DNA from: Thoreauomyces humboldtii
Taxonomy: Eukaryota; Chytridiomycota; Chytridiomycetes; Spizellomycetales; Powellomycetaceae
Direction of reading: 5' to 3'
Assembly (NCBI GenBank): GCA_027596035.1
Contig: JADGJA010000256.1
Location: forward strand, 1-27,356
Length of the DNA: 27,356 nucleotides
The number at the start of each line of letters is the position of its first letter. Position 1 is the stretch's first letter. This document shows, one piece after another, positions 7,176 to 17,612 of this stretch. The position numbers were made by a program, and so were the translations under genes. A model generated the notes under the pieces. It was given only the letters and a program-made list of their open reading frames with translations. It did no database searches and had not been told where the DNA came from.

Positions 7176-10024
7176 ATGTCAGCAGTATATCGTTACTATT
7201 CTCGCTCGGCAACCCATGCTCTCTTCGAACCCATCCTAGCCGCCCTTCCACCAGAAGTCTCGTCCACCAACCCCAGTTACCAACCGCAGACGTCAAAGGA
7301 CCTCGCAAAGTTCATAGAGGCTCTGCAGCGCTTTCAACATGCTCTCCTGTCAACCACTCACAGGCGTCCCGAAGATCCTCCCCAGCCCTTCCCCCGCATA
7401 CCTACAAAGCTATTCAAAAACTACGCTCCCGGAGGTCCGCTGCATACCATCTTGCACGTCGCATACGCGTTCCGCGCCAAGAAGGCCCTGAGAAAGTGGG
7501 ACCTCGACAATGCCGCAAAGCTGCATCTCTACCGCGATATGCTGGCCGAAGTCGCCATCACGCTGCGCGAGCAGGGCTGGATCGTGGAGCCCGTGCTCGC
7601 CTTTGCTTCGAGCGTGCCCCTCGAGACCAGAGCTGAGCTGGCTCCTCCCGCCACGCTCATGAGAGCCACGGTGGTACCGCGCATGATGGCCACGGTCACG
7701 CATCAGATCCACACCAGTCCCGAACAGGACGGGGCCAGCGGTGGAGAGTGGTACAGGACGCTGGACAAGCAGAACGGACATGTGCTGCTTCACTACTGGT
7801 ACAGACCGGACTCGCAGGACGTATGGGTCCCGGAGAACTCTGGAGAGTTCCTGGATCCGGAGGTAAATCACGCTGTCTTCAGAACTTCAGAAGCCCGGTC
7901 CTTGATGCCCATACCATAGCTTTACTCTTCTCACAGCCTGCGCCGCAACATCGCGGCCCGTGGCATGTTTCGACGCGATGGCTTCGTGATAGCATCGTGC
8001 ATAACGAGTGGATGAACGAGGAGGACTACGAAGTAGAGGACGCGGAAGTCGTGGGACCACCATCAACCGACGTGGCTTCAACGCTCGCAGCGACGACGCC
8101 TGCTATGATTGATGACGAATCGGACGCAGGCTCCGTCGACGGAAACGACGGCGGAAATGAGGATGACAATGACAACGGGCAGGAGGAACCTGATCAGGAA
8201 GAAGAAGACGAGCAGGAAGATGAAGATGAGAATGAGAGCAAGGGGGATGCCGACCGTCGCCCTTCCCTTGCGAGTCCACTCGACATCGAGGAGGAAGATG
8301 ACCTTGTCGCATCCGGACGTGCCGGTGGTCCGGCCCCTTTCCCGCAGGTCCTTATCGTTGATCTCGATTGGAAAGGCGTGCGGCAGCAGCGATACCAGTT
8401 TGAGCCGGTCCCAAATCCTGTCTTGCACAACATCTCCCACACCGTGTCAGCGCGCCTTCCTTCTGGAACTGCAACTGCCCCGATCTTCATGTCTAGCCAG
8501 GAGCGATGGGCTTTCCTGGAAAACGCTGCTAAAAGTCAGACAAACGACAGCAAACCATCGGACGAGCTGGTCGCCGTTCCGAAAGGGGAACATGTTGACG
8601 CAATGGATATAGATCATGCATCTCCCCCTGTCAAACCCGAGCCTCCTCACACTTCACCAGCATCAGCGCTCAGAGCGGTCGCGCCTTTGCCAGCAGCACT
8701 GCCTGTTAGGGCATCATGGTTTTCAATGGATACCATTCATGACACTGAAAGGATTACGTTTCCCGAGTTCTTCCAAAGCCAGGAGCATACTCATGCCCGC
8801 CGCTCCAAAAATCACATCAGGACGGCCGAAGCGTATCTCTACATCCGCGACTCACTTGTCACAGCCTATCGAACGAGCCCCTCGCAGCATCTTTCTTTAC
8901 AGGAAGCAATGAAATATTTGAAAACAGCCCCATTAGAAGAGGCATCTCGCATCCACCGCTTCTTGGACCATTGGGGCATCATCAACTTCCAGGTAAGCTT
9001 CAATTGCCGTAGGTTTGGGCTTCTCGGTTCTCACATGACTTTGTCTTGGTTCCGTACGAAGGTGCGAGAAAGCGAGCCATCAGGAATCCTCACGCTCCAT
9101 GCAAGTCGACTGCGAGAGACTTTGGAAACCCCTGTTCAGCACCCATTATCAGAATCACTCCCCGTGCAGGACTACGTGTATGCATCACCCCGGCTTCTCC
9201 AGCATCGGAAGCCACCATCGTCATCGGACGCCTCACTAGCAACGGCCCCAGCCGTCCTTCCTTCATTATCGACGGACGTCCCTCGCTGCGAGGTCTGCAC
9301 CACCAAGCTCATTCCAACTTCGCCTCTGTACGTTCTTGTTCGCCCACCTCATATCCGTCTCTGCCACGCTTGCTTCGTAACGGGTCGGTACCCAACCGAC
9401 CTCTGCAGCGTTGACTTCACATACATTGGTCCAGCCATTGCTCCGATACCTTCAGCCAATCTCCTCGACCTAGTTGATCCCGCGGAACCATGGACCCCTC
9501 GTGACATCCTGTCCCTCCTGACGGCCGTTCAAGATACGCAGAGGGACCACCTTGGCGGCGTGGATTGGGCGTCCATCGCAGCCAAATTCCGAAGGCCGCC
9601 TCGAACACCTTTGGAATGCGCTGCCAGATTCCTCGCCTGGTCCGGCGACGATGAAGATTCCATGGATATGGGAACAACCATCAGCACCACCGGTAACGCA
9701 TTGTTGGCAGCCGAGAACCCGGTCATGCACCTTGTTGCTACCATCGCTTCGATCGTCAACCCCGGAGTGGCAGCGGCTACGGCAAAGGAAGCCTTGAAGC
9801 GAATTTCCGATCTTGTGGTCGCTTCCGATAGGGAAGATGGGCCGAATGCGCTGATCGAGGGTGGGGTCTTGTTGAAAGAGCTGGCCGAAAACGGGGCGGC
9901 TCCGGCTGCAAGAGCGCTAGCTGCCATAGAGGACAGGGAAATTGAAATACTGGTCCGCGCCCTCGTGGACACACAGCTGCGCAAGTTGGCGATCAAGATG
10001 GCGGATATCAAAGGCGCCCCGTAA
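7176..10024 (+). CDS. SWI3: SWI3/RSC8/SMARCC-type chromatin-remodelling subunit
   Basis: Exons 7176-7862, 7937-8992 and 9062-10024 (introns of 74 and 69 nt, all phase 0) encode 901 residues. This is a core scaffold subunit of SWI/SNF- or RSC-type nucleosome remodellers in the nucleus. Visible domains in order: the SMARCC N-terminal module (about 5-265), with APGGPLHTILHVAYAF, VLLHYWYRPDSQDVWVP and the hallmark WMNEEDYEVE; an acidic linker (about 290-345); a SWIRM domain (about 487-585) ending HWGIINFQVRES; a ZZ-type zinc finger (Cys657, 660, 682, 685); a SANT domain (about 725-775) starting WTPRDILSLL; and a C-terminal helical/coiled-coil region. An in-frame stop directly precedes the first ATG. 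The second intron is 69 nt and lacks stops, so its retention would add 23 residues. Splicing restores the family reading GIINFQV, so I take it as spliced. Whether the complex is SWI/SNF or RSC cannot be told. Confidence 0.93.
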
Positions 10025-10258
10025 TATGATTCATTTCCCCAATGCTTCTCCGCGTGAACTGTACCGCCCCTTCCTGCATGTGCCCTACATACCGCGATAT
10101 CCCGTTGTTCTCAATATCACTATGACCCGAATGTATCACAGCGTGACAGTCTCGTGGTGTACCATGACTGCATGACCGATGCGCATCGCTGTCTCTAACC
10201 AAATGGTATCTATTCACAGACCAATAACCCAAAAACTCTGCACGAGCATGAAATGCAC

Positions 10259-11842
10259 TCAGTCGCTATCCTCCCCAAACACAATCTTGACAGGCTTTGC
10301 GGCGCTAGCCGCATTCTGCGCCGCCTCCTTCGCCTTCCTCTTCGCCTCCCAAGAGGGATGCAGCGGGACCTTGGGTCCTGCTTTAAGTTTCGGTTGGAGA
10401 TGAGCGGGTTGGTTAGACTTTGCAGCCGGTACGGGTATCGTCGTGGCTCGTGTGATCATGGCAGCCTGTCGAGCTCGGAGCTTTTGTTGCTCGGCGTGGG
10501 CCGCGACGGACAGCTTGCCTGTGGCAACGTGTTGAGCCGATTGTCCGAACTTTCTCTCGGCGATTCTGGTGTAGAAGGAAGATGTGAAATATCAGAAGAC
10601 AACTCGCAGGATGCATCAATGGCAGGTTGGCGTGCAACAAACTCACGCTCGCCGCGCCTGCTGCCCCTTCCGGTTCTTCTTTTCCTTCTTCGCTGGTGGC
10701 TTCCTCTTGACTTCTTCCTCTGAAGATTCCCCGCCGCTGAAATCTTCCGAATCGTAAACCGGCCGTGGTGGCAGACCGTAGTCGTCCGCATCGCTGTCTT
10801 CAGAATCTCCCCCGTTCACGCGGTTGTCCCCATCGTCCTCGGAATCGGACGCAGCATCTCCACCCAGCGACGTCACGAACGTAGACGAAACATCATGGTC
10901 TCCTCGTTTCCGCTTGTTGGCGCCCGAGACGTTCGCAGATGATGACCCGAGGATCGCGGCAGTTGCAGCCTTCTTGGCCGAAGCCGCGACAGCCGCCACA
11001 GCTTTTTTGACTGGCTTCATGACTTTTGGCTTCTTCTCTCCGCCCGACCCCCGTCCAGTCACGACCACGAACAGGTCCTCCACGGCGTCCGCCACGGCCG
11101 TCACGATGGGCTCGGTTGCTGCAATGCGCTGTTCGAGGCGTGAGAGTTCCGGAGCTGGTTCAGTGGATTTTCCAACACCCGCCAGTTCATTCCGCTCCTT
11201 CTCGTCATCCTCGGGAGCATTCAGGTGATCGTTTGGTGCGTTATCCCGCGTGTCCCAGAGGGTGAGAAGACGATCGATTTCTGGGAGTGCGCTCTTTCGT
11301 AACGTAGCGAGGAAAGTTTGCTGGAGAAGGTTGGCACAGTCGAGGGTCTAAAAAGGAGTGAATGATTCTTTGAGTACATGAATCGTCCGGCATGCTACGT
11401 TTTCGCTGGTGTGAACTAGCAGCGCTTCTGACCTTCACGGCCGTGAGATCCTCGTCGAACTTTGCCAGCTGCCGTTCCCACTCCGCGCGGTTGGCCGCCG
11501 CAATCACCGGGTCGGACTCTGCCACGCCCAGAGCCGGTTTATCGAGCTTGTATCGATAGAACTTTGACTTCTTCACCATGGCTCTGATCGCAAACGCTCT
11601 ACCCTTCTTGCCGCTGCGCTTGAGGGACACCCAGATGTGATGCTAAGTCGAAGAGAGTAAGAACCGACCATCAAGAACAGGTACTTTCATATGCATTCAA
11701 TGCTGATCGCCTTCACAGGCCGTACCATCTTTCTTTGAAGCTTTTCTTCAAGCTTGGGCCAGTTGGGAGCTGCTGGAGTGGAGGCTGTCGTCACCGGCGT
11801 TTCCACCATGGTCCCGTTATCTTCTGCCTCGATCGTCGACAT
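10259..11842 (-). CDS. BUD22: BUD22-family ribosome biogenesis protein
   Basis: Exons 11842-11726, 11642-11433, 11347-10647 and 10565-10259 (introns 83, 85 and 81 nt) encode 444 residues. BUD22/SRFBP1 proteins act in the nucleolus in 18S rRNA processing and 40S subunit assembly. Family marks are the N-terminal helical region (KLEEKLQRKMHH... and SGKKGRAFAIRAMVKK), a long acidic Ser/Asp/Glu linker (EDSDADDYGLPP), the strongly conserved KGQQARRAIAERKFGQ that only appears once the last intron is removed, and the C-terminal HPSWEAKRKAKE followed by KIVFGEDSD. The tail match and correct phases at all junctions make this secure. The second intron has a weaker donor (GTCAGA). The start chosen is MSTIEAED; a longer open frame upstream reaches into the promoter shared with the divergent methyltransferase. 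Confidence 0.9.
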
Positions 11843-11948
11843 TTTCGGATGCTCTCGTGATGAAGCGGTTCCTTGATGGTTTCCTCTGACCGACACCAGG
11901 TTCAATCGTAAGACTATCGTGCGCTGTGCTCTTGGCCCTTTCAAGGAA
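11843..11948. promoter_or_regulatory. Short bidirectional promoter region
   Basis: Only 106 bp separate the predicted ATG of BUD22 (minus) from the first ATG of the methyltransferase (plus). Both genes must be transcribed from within this stretch or from inside each other's 5' ends. No TATA box is obvious. Role inferred from layout only. Confidence 0.5.
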
Positions 11949-12935
11949 ATGACGAACAAAAAAGAAAGAGGAGGAATCAAGGCAGGAGGAGTTCACAAAA
12001 AGAAGGTTGATTTGGCCAAAAGAAGACGGATGGACAAGGAACGCAAAACCCTGAAAACCCTGCGTTCACTACAATCATCCTTCCAAACCCTTGATGGTGA
12101 GCATCCTCGTATGAACGCTGTCCGTGTGTTGTCCCACCACTACTACAGTTCCGATGATTCAGATCTAGACGCCGACGCAGGCAGTCTGGCAGAAACAGCC
12201 GACCTTCCGTCTACTGCTACTTCGTCTCCCAACCAGACAAGCACGTCCGTGAGCTCGCGTCACCTCACTTTTTACCCGAATGGTCCGACCCTCCACGTCA
12301 GCGAGTCACTCAACGGCGCTTATGGAAGCCACGTCTGGCCCTCTGCCCTCGTGCTTGCGGCATATGTTCATTCCCAAGCTGCAAGCTTCCGGGGCAAAGA
12401 CGTCCTCGAGCTCGGATGCGGAACAGGCGTACCAGGACTGCTCTGTGGGGCTCTCGGGGCCTCCAATGTCCTCCTGACCGATGTTCCCACCCAAGGCGTT
12501 TTGGAGAATCTCGCTTGCAGCGTGAACGGAAACGATTTGCAAGATACGTGCGCGGTTTGGCCTCTGGTCTGGGGTCGGCTTCCCGTAGCGTTCCCGGATG
12601 CACGACGACGTTTCGACTGGCTGCTGGGCGCCGACGTGTTTTACGACCCGGCTCTCTTCGAGGATCTCCTGGCGACCGTCGCCTGGATTCTGACACGAAG
12701 GAGCAATGAGGGAGCCCGATTTGTGACTACGTACCAGGAACGGTCCTCGAGACGGTCCGTCGAGCACATCCTCGTGAGGTACGGCCTGCGAGCCAAGACG
12801 GTAGACAAGAACGCTTTCGGAGGGTGGGGAGAGGCATGGACAGCACCAGGAAAAGAAGATGATGACGGAACCATTGCTCGCACGGTCGGCAGCGTCGTGT
12901 GTCTCGTTATTGAGATCGACGCAGCGCCAGGTTAG
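11949..12935 (+). CDS. METTL23-like (family 16) methyltransferase
   Basis: One continuous frame of 328 residues. The first 100 residues are Lys/Arg-rich, then Ser/Thr/Asp-rich, and look disordered. The rest is a seven-beta-strand SAM-dependent methyltransferase: SxNGAYGSHVWPSALVLA, motif I VLELGCGTGVPGLL (about 152-165), the acidic end of strand 2 LLTDVP, then the family-16 post-motif region GADVFYDPALFEDLLATV and FVTTYQERSS. These last two segments closely resemble METTL23, a histone/protein arginine methyltransferase in animals; the fungal substrate is unknown. I start at the first ATG (11949). Codons for an ATG at 12030 or 12111 are in the same frame, so the true N-terminus may be shorter. 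The gene shares a short promoter with BUD22. Confidence 0.8.
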   Translation: MTNKKERGGIKAGGVHKKKVDLAKRRRMDKERKTLKTLRSLQSSFQTLDGEHPRMNAVRVLSHHYYSSDDSDLDADAGSLAETADLPSTATSSPNQTSTSVSSRHLTFYPNGPTLHVSESLNGAYGSHVWPSALVLAAYVHSQAASFRGKDVLELGCGTGVPGLLCGALGASNVLLTDVPTQGVLENLACSVNGNDLQDTCAVWPLVWGRLPVAFPDARRRFDWLLGADVFYDPALFEDLLATVAWILTRRSNEGARFVTTYQERSSRRSVEHILVRYGLRAKTVDKNAFGGWGEAWTAPGKEDDDGTIARTVGSVVCLVIEIDAAPG

Positions 12936-12990
12936 TTTACATACAATCTAGTCATGTTCTGGAACTTTTGCATGGGTTTCGCTATATCGG

Positions 12991-13061
12991 CGGGTCAAAT
13001 TTGAACCCGACGGGTCTGGCACCCGCATCTTTGGCCGACGGGTTACTTCTTTGCCCGACGG
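12991..13061. repeat. Near-palindrome followed by CCGACGG repeats
   Basis: CGGGTCAAATTTGAACCCG at 12991-13009 is an almost perfect palindrome around TCAAATTTGA. Three copies of CCGACGG follow at 13007-13013, 13035-13041 and 13055-13061. This lies in the 258-bp gap between two convergent genes, so it could form structure in one or both 3' UTRs; function unknown. Confidence 0.6.
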
Positions 13062-13193
13062 CTTCTGCATCTGTAACGAGTTTTTGCACGTTGAGATTAG
13101 GATTTGACTGTGTTATAATGAAACCTCAACCAAACAAATGCTCATGACCGAAAACCATCACTTCTCCCATCCTTGCTCCTTGTTCCTTGAGGT

Positions 13194-13895
13194 TCACTTT
13201 TTCCGGGCAGCGGATAGGGCAGCCTCGACGCCCAGGAGTCGAGCTTGCAGCGCAAAAATTCGGTCGCTGGGTTGCCGCTTCGTTGCTCTTGCGACAGGAG
13301 CTGGTGCTTGCGGTCGAGAGCGCTCTTCCAAGTTCTCGTAGATTGCTCTGGTGTCCCGGAGCTTTGACTGTGCCGGCGGGGAAACGTCAATTGTGGTCGC
13401 CAAGGAGGCGTTGCTGTCGCCGCTGCCGAGAAGCTGTTCGCTGTGACTAGGAGTGTCTGAGTGGTGAGCAGGTCCGACGATCGATACGGGAATCGGATCC
13501 GGAAGATTCCACTCGGGTGATGCACATTGTTTTTCGACGACGTCCAGCGTATAATGCTGTTCCAGTTCCGTCTCGATGGCTTCGAGCTCGAGGGTGCCTC
13601 TGTCCAACGCTTCAGGTTCCGGTTCCTCCGTAGTTTTTGCGAGCTCCCAATCGTCTGGCAACAGCTGCGCACTTTTCTCAGAGGAGGGCTCGGTGACCTC
13701 GCAGTCACCGAATTGTGTCACTTCATGCTGTTTGAGGTCGTCGGTTGGTGGTTTCAGCACGATCCAAGAGTCCGAGTCTTCGAGGATCAGAACGCCGAGG
13801 TGGAGTTCTTCCATGTGAGCTGACAAGACGACTGATGGCGCATCGACTTGAGATGAACTGGAGGGCAGAATTGAAAATTCGACGATATCACTCAT
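13194..13895 (-). CDS. Unrecognised acidic protein with a candidate Atg8-binding motif
   Basis: One intron-free frame from an ATG with a good context (AGC before ATG) encodes 233 residues. The frame stays open upstream to 14087 but only via a non-ATG codon, so a further 5' exon is possible; the region 13900-14130 contains candidate donors. The protein is rich in Ser, Glu, Leu and Pro, without membrane segments. Residues 39-50 read EDSDSWIVLKPP, which fits the W-x-x-L Atg8-interacting motif with preceding acidic and serine residues. A second acidic tryptophan (PDDWELA) does not fit. The C-terminus is helical and basic (FALQARLLGVEAALSAARKK). I do not recognise the family; a role in selective autophagy is only suggested by the short motif. 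Confidence 0.5.
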   Translation of the reverse strand: MSDIVEFSILPSSSSQVDAPSVVLSAHMEELHLGVLILEDSDSWIVLKPPTDDLKQHEVTQFGDCEVTEPSSEKSAQLLPDDWELAKTTEEPEPEALDRGTLELEAIETELEQHYTLDVVEKQCASPEWNLPDPIPVSIVGPAHHSDTPSHSEQLLGSGDSNASLATTIDVSPPAQSKLRDTRAIYENLEERSRPQAPAPVARATKRQPSDRIFALQARLLGVEAALSAARKK

Positions 13896-14830
13896 GCTTC
13901 TGCTACTTGCTACGTGCGGAAAGTTTTCGCCGGGCAGTGCCACGAACAAATATGAGACAGTTCTAAGAAGAGCGTAGCTTTCGATAGACTGGTGGGTTTC
14001 CTCAAGGCTCCTCGAGGTGGGCACAATCAGGTCGACCAGAACGCCCTGGGATCTCAGTGGAATTTCTTTGGGTCCTAGTTGTCTCACGCACCCCGATGGT
14101 CACGTTTGGTCTCTCCGGCATGTTGACAGCTTTGACAGCATCAAGTGCCGCCTTGACTCAAGCACGAAGAGATCATCACCGCTTCCACAACAACGTCGAG
14201 GAACTAGTATTACGCCAAGCCCATGTCTTCTATTTGATCGGTCCCTGAGAATTGCAATCAGGATGACGCTCCCCCCAGAAAAATGCCGTGAGGACATGGT
14301 TGCGAAGCACATTCGGGGCAGATCATCTCAACGAGGCACTTGAAAAGACCAGTACTGTTATCAGCAGCGTGCTCGTTTTCGGTACTGTAAGCTGAACTCG
14401 GAAGGAGACTGAGGTATATTAGCGCTGGCTTCCTGCGGTTCAGCTTACAGTATCATCTATAGGGAATGCGCAGTTTAATATGCGCAAAGGGAAGGGAGGA
14501 AACCCCCGCCTCGTGTCATCATCATCATTTGGCGCGTGTCTTCCCCATGCATAACCATATGTACAGTACGGTAGGTCCATAGCCCCAGGTTAGCCAAGGC
14601 AAAGGGAGGTTGCGCCTCGTCCGAGACACTTCGATTCACCTCATATACACATTCAGGCTGGAGGTGGTCCCACCTAAGACCGCAGCTACCTTCATCGATC
14701 GCTTTATCTCATAAGGGACTCGATCCCACGCCCAGGCTTCCAAAAAACAGCACCTGCAGGTCCACGCGAGGAACGCGTTGACAACTTCGCCCATCTTCAC
14801 GCCAAGGACGCTCAAGCATATCAGGAGGCG
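13896..14830. other. Divergent intergenic region
   Basis: This separates the unrecognised minus-strand gene from the lipase. It may contain extra 5' exons of either. The lipase frame is open upstream to 14678 with no ATG, and the minus-strand frame is open to 14087 with no ATG. It also carries the inverted repeat listed below. I see no tRNA or other RNA gene. Confidence 0.45.
14383..14452. repeat. 15-bp perfect inverted repeat with 40-nt loop
   Basis: TACTGTAAGCTGAAC at 14383-14397 is matched by its exact reverse complement at 14438-14452. Inside the loop GGAAG (14400-14404) pairs with CTTCC (14429-14433), extending the potential hairpin after a small internal loop. It lies in the divergent promoter region and could be a small non-autonomous element or a structured leader. 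Confidence 0.8.
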
Positions 14831-17493
14831 ATGCTCTCGTACATTCCAGTGGTCGGAAGACTGCGAGTGACCGACTACATCCGACTATGCATGGCCTTTA
14901 GCATTCTCATTTTCGAACCCATTCTCCGTTTTGTATTTGCCATCTTCACACCTCTGCGCTGGGTTATCGACTTTGCGAGCGCTAGACTACTTGGACCTAT
15001 CAGCTCTTCCGCGGATGATGACGAGCTACTGGACGAGGATGGCCGGCCGCTGCTCATACCTGGAGCGGAGCCCCAGGACGGCATAGGAAAGGCAGAGAAG
15101 ATCCTCGAAGGGCTTCAGAGCACCGAGGACTTTGTGCGTTTCTGGTCCGTTTCTTGGCGAGAGAGTTGGCAGCGAGACTGTGGGCATCGTACTGACGCTC
15201 CATATTTTGCCATCGTTGATTAGGAGCTTTCCTTTCCAGCACCATTATGTGACAAGCAAGGACGGGTACATCCTGGCTCTTCATCGCATTCCATACTCGC
15301 GAGCAGAGCACGAGACGAAGAAGCGTGAGAAAGCTGCAGCCCGCCGGTCGGGCGCCCGTCATGCACCTCGACATGCCCCGTCCAATCGTCCGGTCGTTCT
15401 CTTCTGGCATGGTGAGTTAGCATGCGGCGACCGGACGGATCACGTGAACGTGTTTTCAACTGCTCCTGCACAGGCTTTATGATGAACAGCGAGGTCTGGG
15501 TGTGCACTCCGGATCCCAAGTTATCCCTAGCCTACACACTCGCGGAAGGTATGTATGAATTGTAAACAAATTTTTACGGCGAAGGCTACGGTTTTGAGCT
15601 GGACCTGATCAACGAAAAATTACACGTAGCTGGCTACGATGTCTGGCTTGGCAATACGCGCGGGAACAAGTATAGCTGCAAGCATCGTAACCTGAAGCCG
15701 ACTGACGAGGCTTTTTGGGACTTTTCGATGGACCATCTTGCGCTATATGATCTGCCAGACACGGTGGATGTAAGTAGGGGTTGTAGTTTGCCACTTCGCC
15801 CCAATGCTGACTGCCTTCTTTCAAGTACATCCTGAAAGTCACCGGGGCACCTTCCTTGTCATATGTTGGCTTCTCTCAAGGATCCGCTCAGGGCTTCTCG
15901 TCCTTGTCCATCAACCCGCGGTTGAACAAGCGCATTAACCTCTTTGTCGCTTTGGCGCCTGCAGCCAAACCTAAGGGTGAGTGACCACCGTCACGACAAT
16001 TTCCCGCATGCCCATCTCATCCGATATCCTTCTCAGGATTGGAGAACAAGATCCTAAGCACAGTTCTGAACCTTTCTCCCGAGGTTATCTTTCTGCTTTT
16101 TGGTCGCAAATCTCTGCTGCCTATGTGTCTGTTCTATCAGAGCATTTTCTCTCCTCTTACGTACGCCTGGATCATCGACATTTTCGTGAACCTCCTCTTC
16201 AAGTGGAGGGCTGAGTACATCGATCATAAGAATGTTGTGTACCAGGTACGCTTGGGGAAGCAAGGAGACAAGATGTTTACTTGTTTAGCCTAACGCATGT
16301 CACACAAAGCATTTGTATTCGTATACGTCGGTCAAGTGCGTGGTATGTAAAGGTCTGACCGCGCTCTACCCTGGGAAGATTACATTGCTTACCTTTCTGC
16401 TTCTCAAAAGGTGCACTGGTTTCAAATCATCCGCAATAGCCGTTTTCAAATGTATGACGAGACGCCGACCGTGCTCCCCAATTCGACTTCTGGTCACATC
16501 GTGCCCAAATTTCCCACCGAGCATATTGCAACCCCAATCGCACTGTTCTACGGCGGGAAGGATACCCTGGCGGATATGACATGGGTGCTGGCCGAGACCG
16601 CTACCCCCGTGTACTGCCTCAAGGTCGACGAGTATGAGCACATTTGCTTCCTTTGGGCGCGTGGGCTCGATAAGACCGTGTATCCAGCTGTACTCGGTCT
16701 TCTTCACGAGTACGCGGAAACGTGGGCCGAGCCCTCTTCTGTCGATTCAACTACCAACGGGCTTGCTGTGTCAGCTGAGCCGGGTGCTTCGGCGGCTCAG
16801 GACTCGGGCAGCGTCCTGACGGTGCCATGGATCAGCGAGAAGCAGATCGCGAGCCTGCTAGAGATCGGACAAGGACACTTGGACGAAGAGGGTAGCAAGG
16901 TCGTTCTAGACGGACGCATCAGCGCTCAGCGCATGCTGCAAGCAGCTGGCGTACGCCCCCTCACTCGCGTGGGCACCTGGTCCGATGGGGTAACGAAAGC
17001 ACCGGGAGGCAATGCCGGCGGTGCTGTAAGTGGCCCCGTCGCGCAGGACTCGCTCGCGTCCATCCTTGGCGGCACACCCGCCCGCGAAAGGGAGGATGAG
17101 GAGGCGCTGCAGAATGCGTTGCTCAAGGCCCTCCATCGTGACAAGTCGGAACTTAATCTCGCGCCTCTCGTTACGGAATCTGGAAAGGGTGGTGGTCGTC
17201 AGCCCGTTGTCCATCATCGGCGGACCCCCTCCTACCAGAGCAGCACCGGTGGAGACTCGGGAACTCGGAAGACGTCATTGCAGAAGGTGTCCGACCACAA
17301 ACCCAATGGACTGCCACTTGGTAAACCCTGGAACGACGTGCCTCCAGGTGAAAGCGCATCTCCAACCCTGAGCTCGGAAGAAGAGGACGATTTGCCAGGC
17401 AGCGGTACGGTCACCCCGTCTCGAAGGGGAGACCTTCATGGCATTATGGGTCGCGCGGGAAGCATGCCTGGGATCGAGCTTTGCGATGACTGA
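14831..17493 (+). CDS. Acid-lipase / steryl ester hydrolase family protein
   Basis: I read eight exons: 14831-15144, 15224-15411, 15474-15548, 15630-15769, 15826-15976, 16037-16245, 16310-16342 and 16411-17493, encoding 730 residues. The family (yeast Yeh1/Yeh2/Tgl1, animal acid lipases) hydrolyses sterol esters or acylglycerols. Visible marks are an N-terminal membrane segment (about 18-45), the lipase entry motif [16 protein letters not shown], the oxyanion-hole region [16 protein letters not shown], the nucleophile elbow GFSQG with Ser256, and candidate Asp421 (GGKDTLAD) and His447 (DEYEHICF) completing the triad. The C-terminal 250 residues are Ser/Gly/Pro-rich and probably disordered. 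The N-terminal anchor suggests endoplasmic-reticulum, lipid-droplet or plasma-membrane location, as in the yeast enzymes. The first donor (GTCCGT) was chosen by phase. Exon 7 is only 33 nt. An open frame upstream of the ATG leaves the N-terminus uncertain. Confidence 0.88.
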
Positions 17494-17612
17494 AGATATG
17501 ATGGTTTTACTATGGTCTTTTGCACAACCACGAGTGCATTTTTTGTGATGCGCAATGAGGATATATAGCTTGCTTCACCTTGCCTTGTCCGTTGTATGTA
17601 CAAGAATTGTTT
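17494..17612. other. Short convergent 3' region
   Basis: Only 119 bp separate the stops of the lipase (plus) and the kinesin (minus), so their 3' UTRs and polyadenylation signals must be very close or overlap. Confidence 0.5.

Noticed and set aside
12097..12148. Apparent 52-nt intron (GTGAGC...CTACTACAG) inside the methyltransferase gene
   Set aside because: Removing it shifts the frame and the only compatible upstream frame has a stop at 12092-12094; the unspliced frame is continuous.
14641..14740. tRNA-like B-box (GGACTCGATCCC)
   Set aside because: No cloverleaf could be drawn: the T-stem is too short and there is no matching acceptor or anticodon stem.
14678..14830. Open extension upstream of the lipase ATG
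   Set aside because: It lacks an ATG, and I could not find an upstream exon whose donor phase fits; kept only as a warning about the N-terminus.
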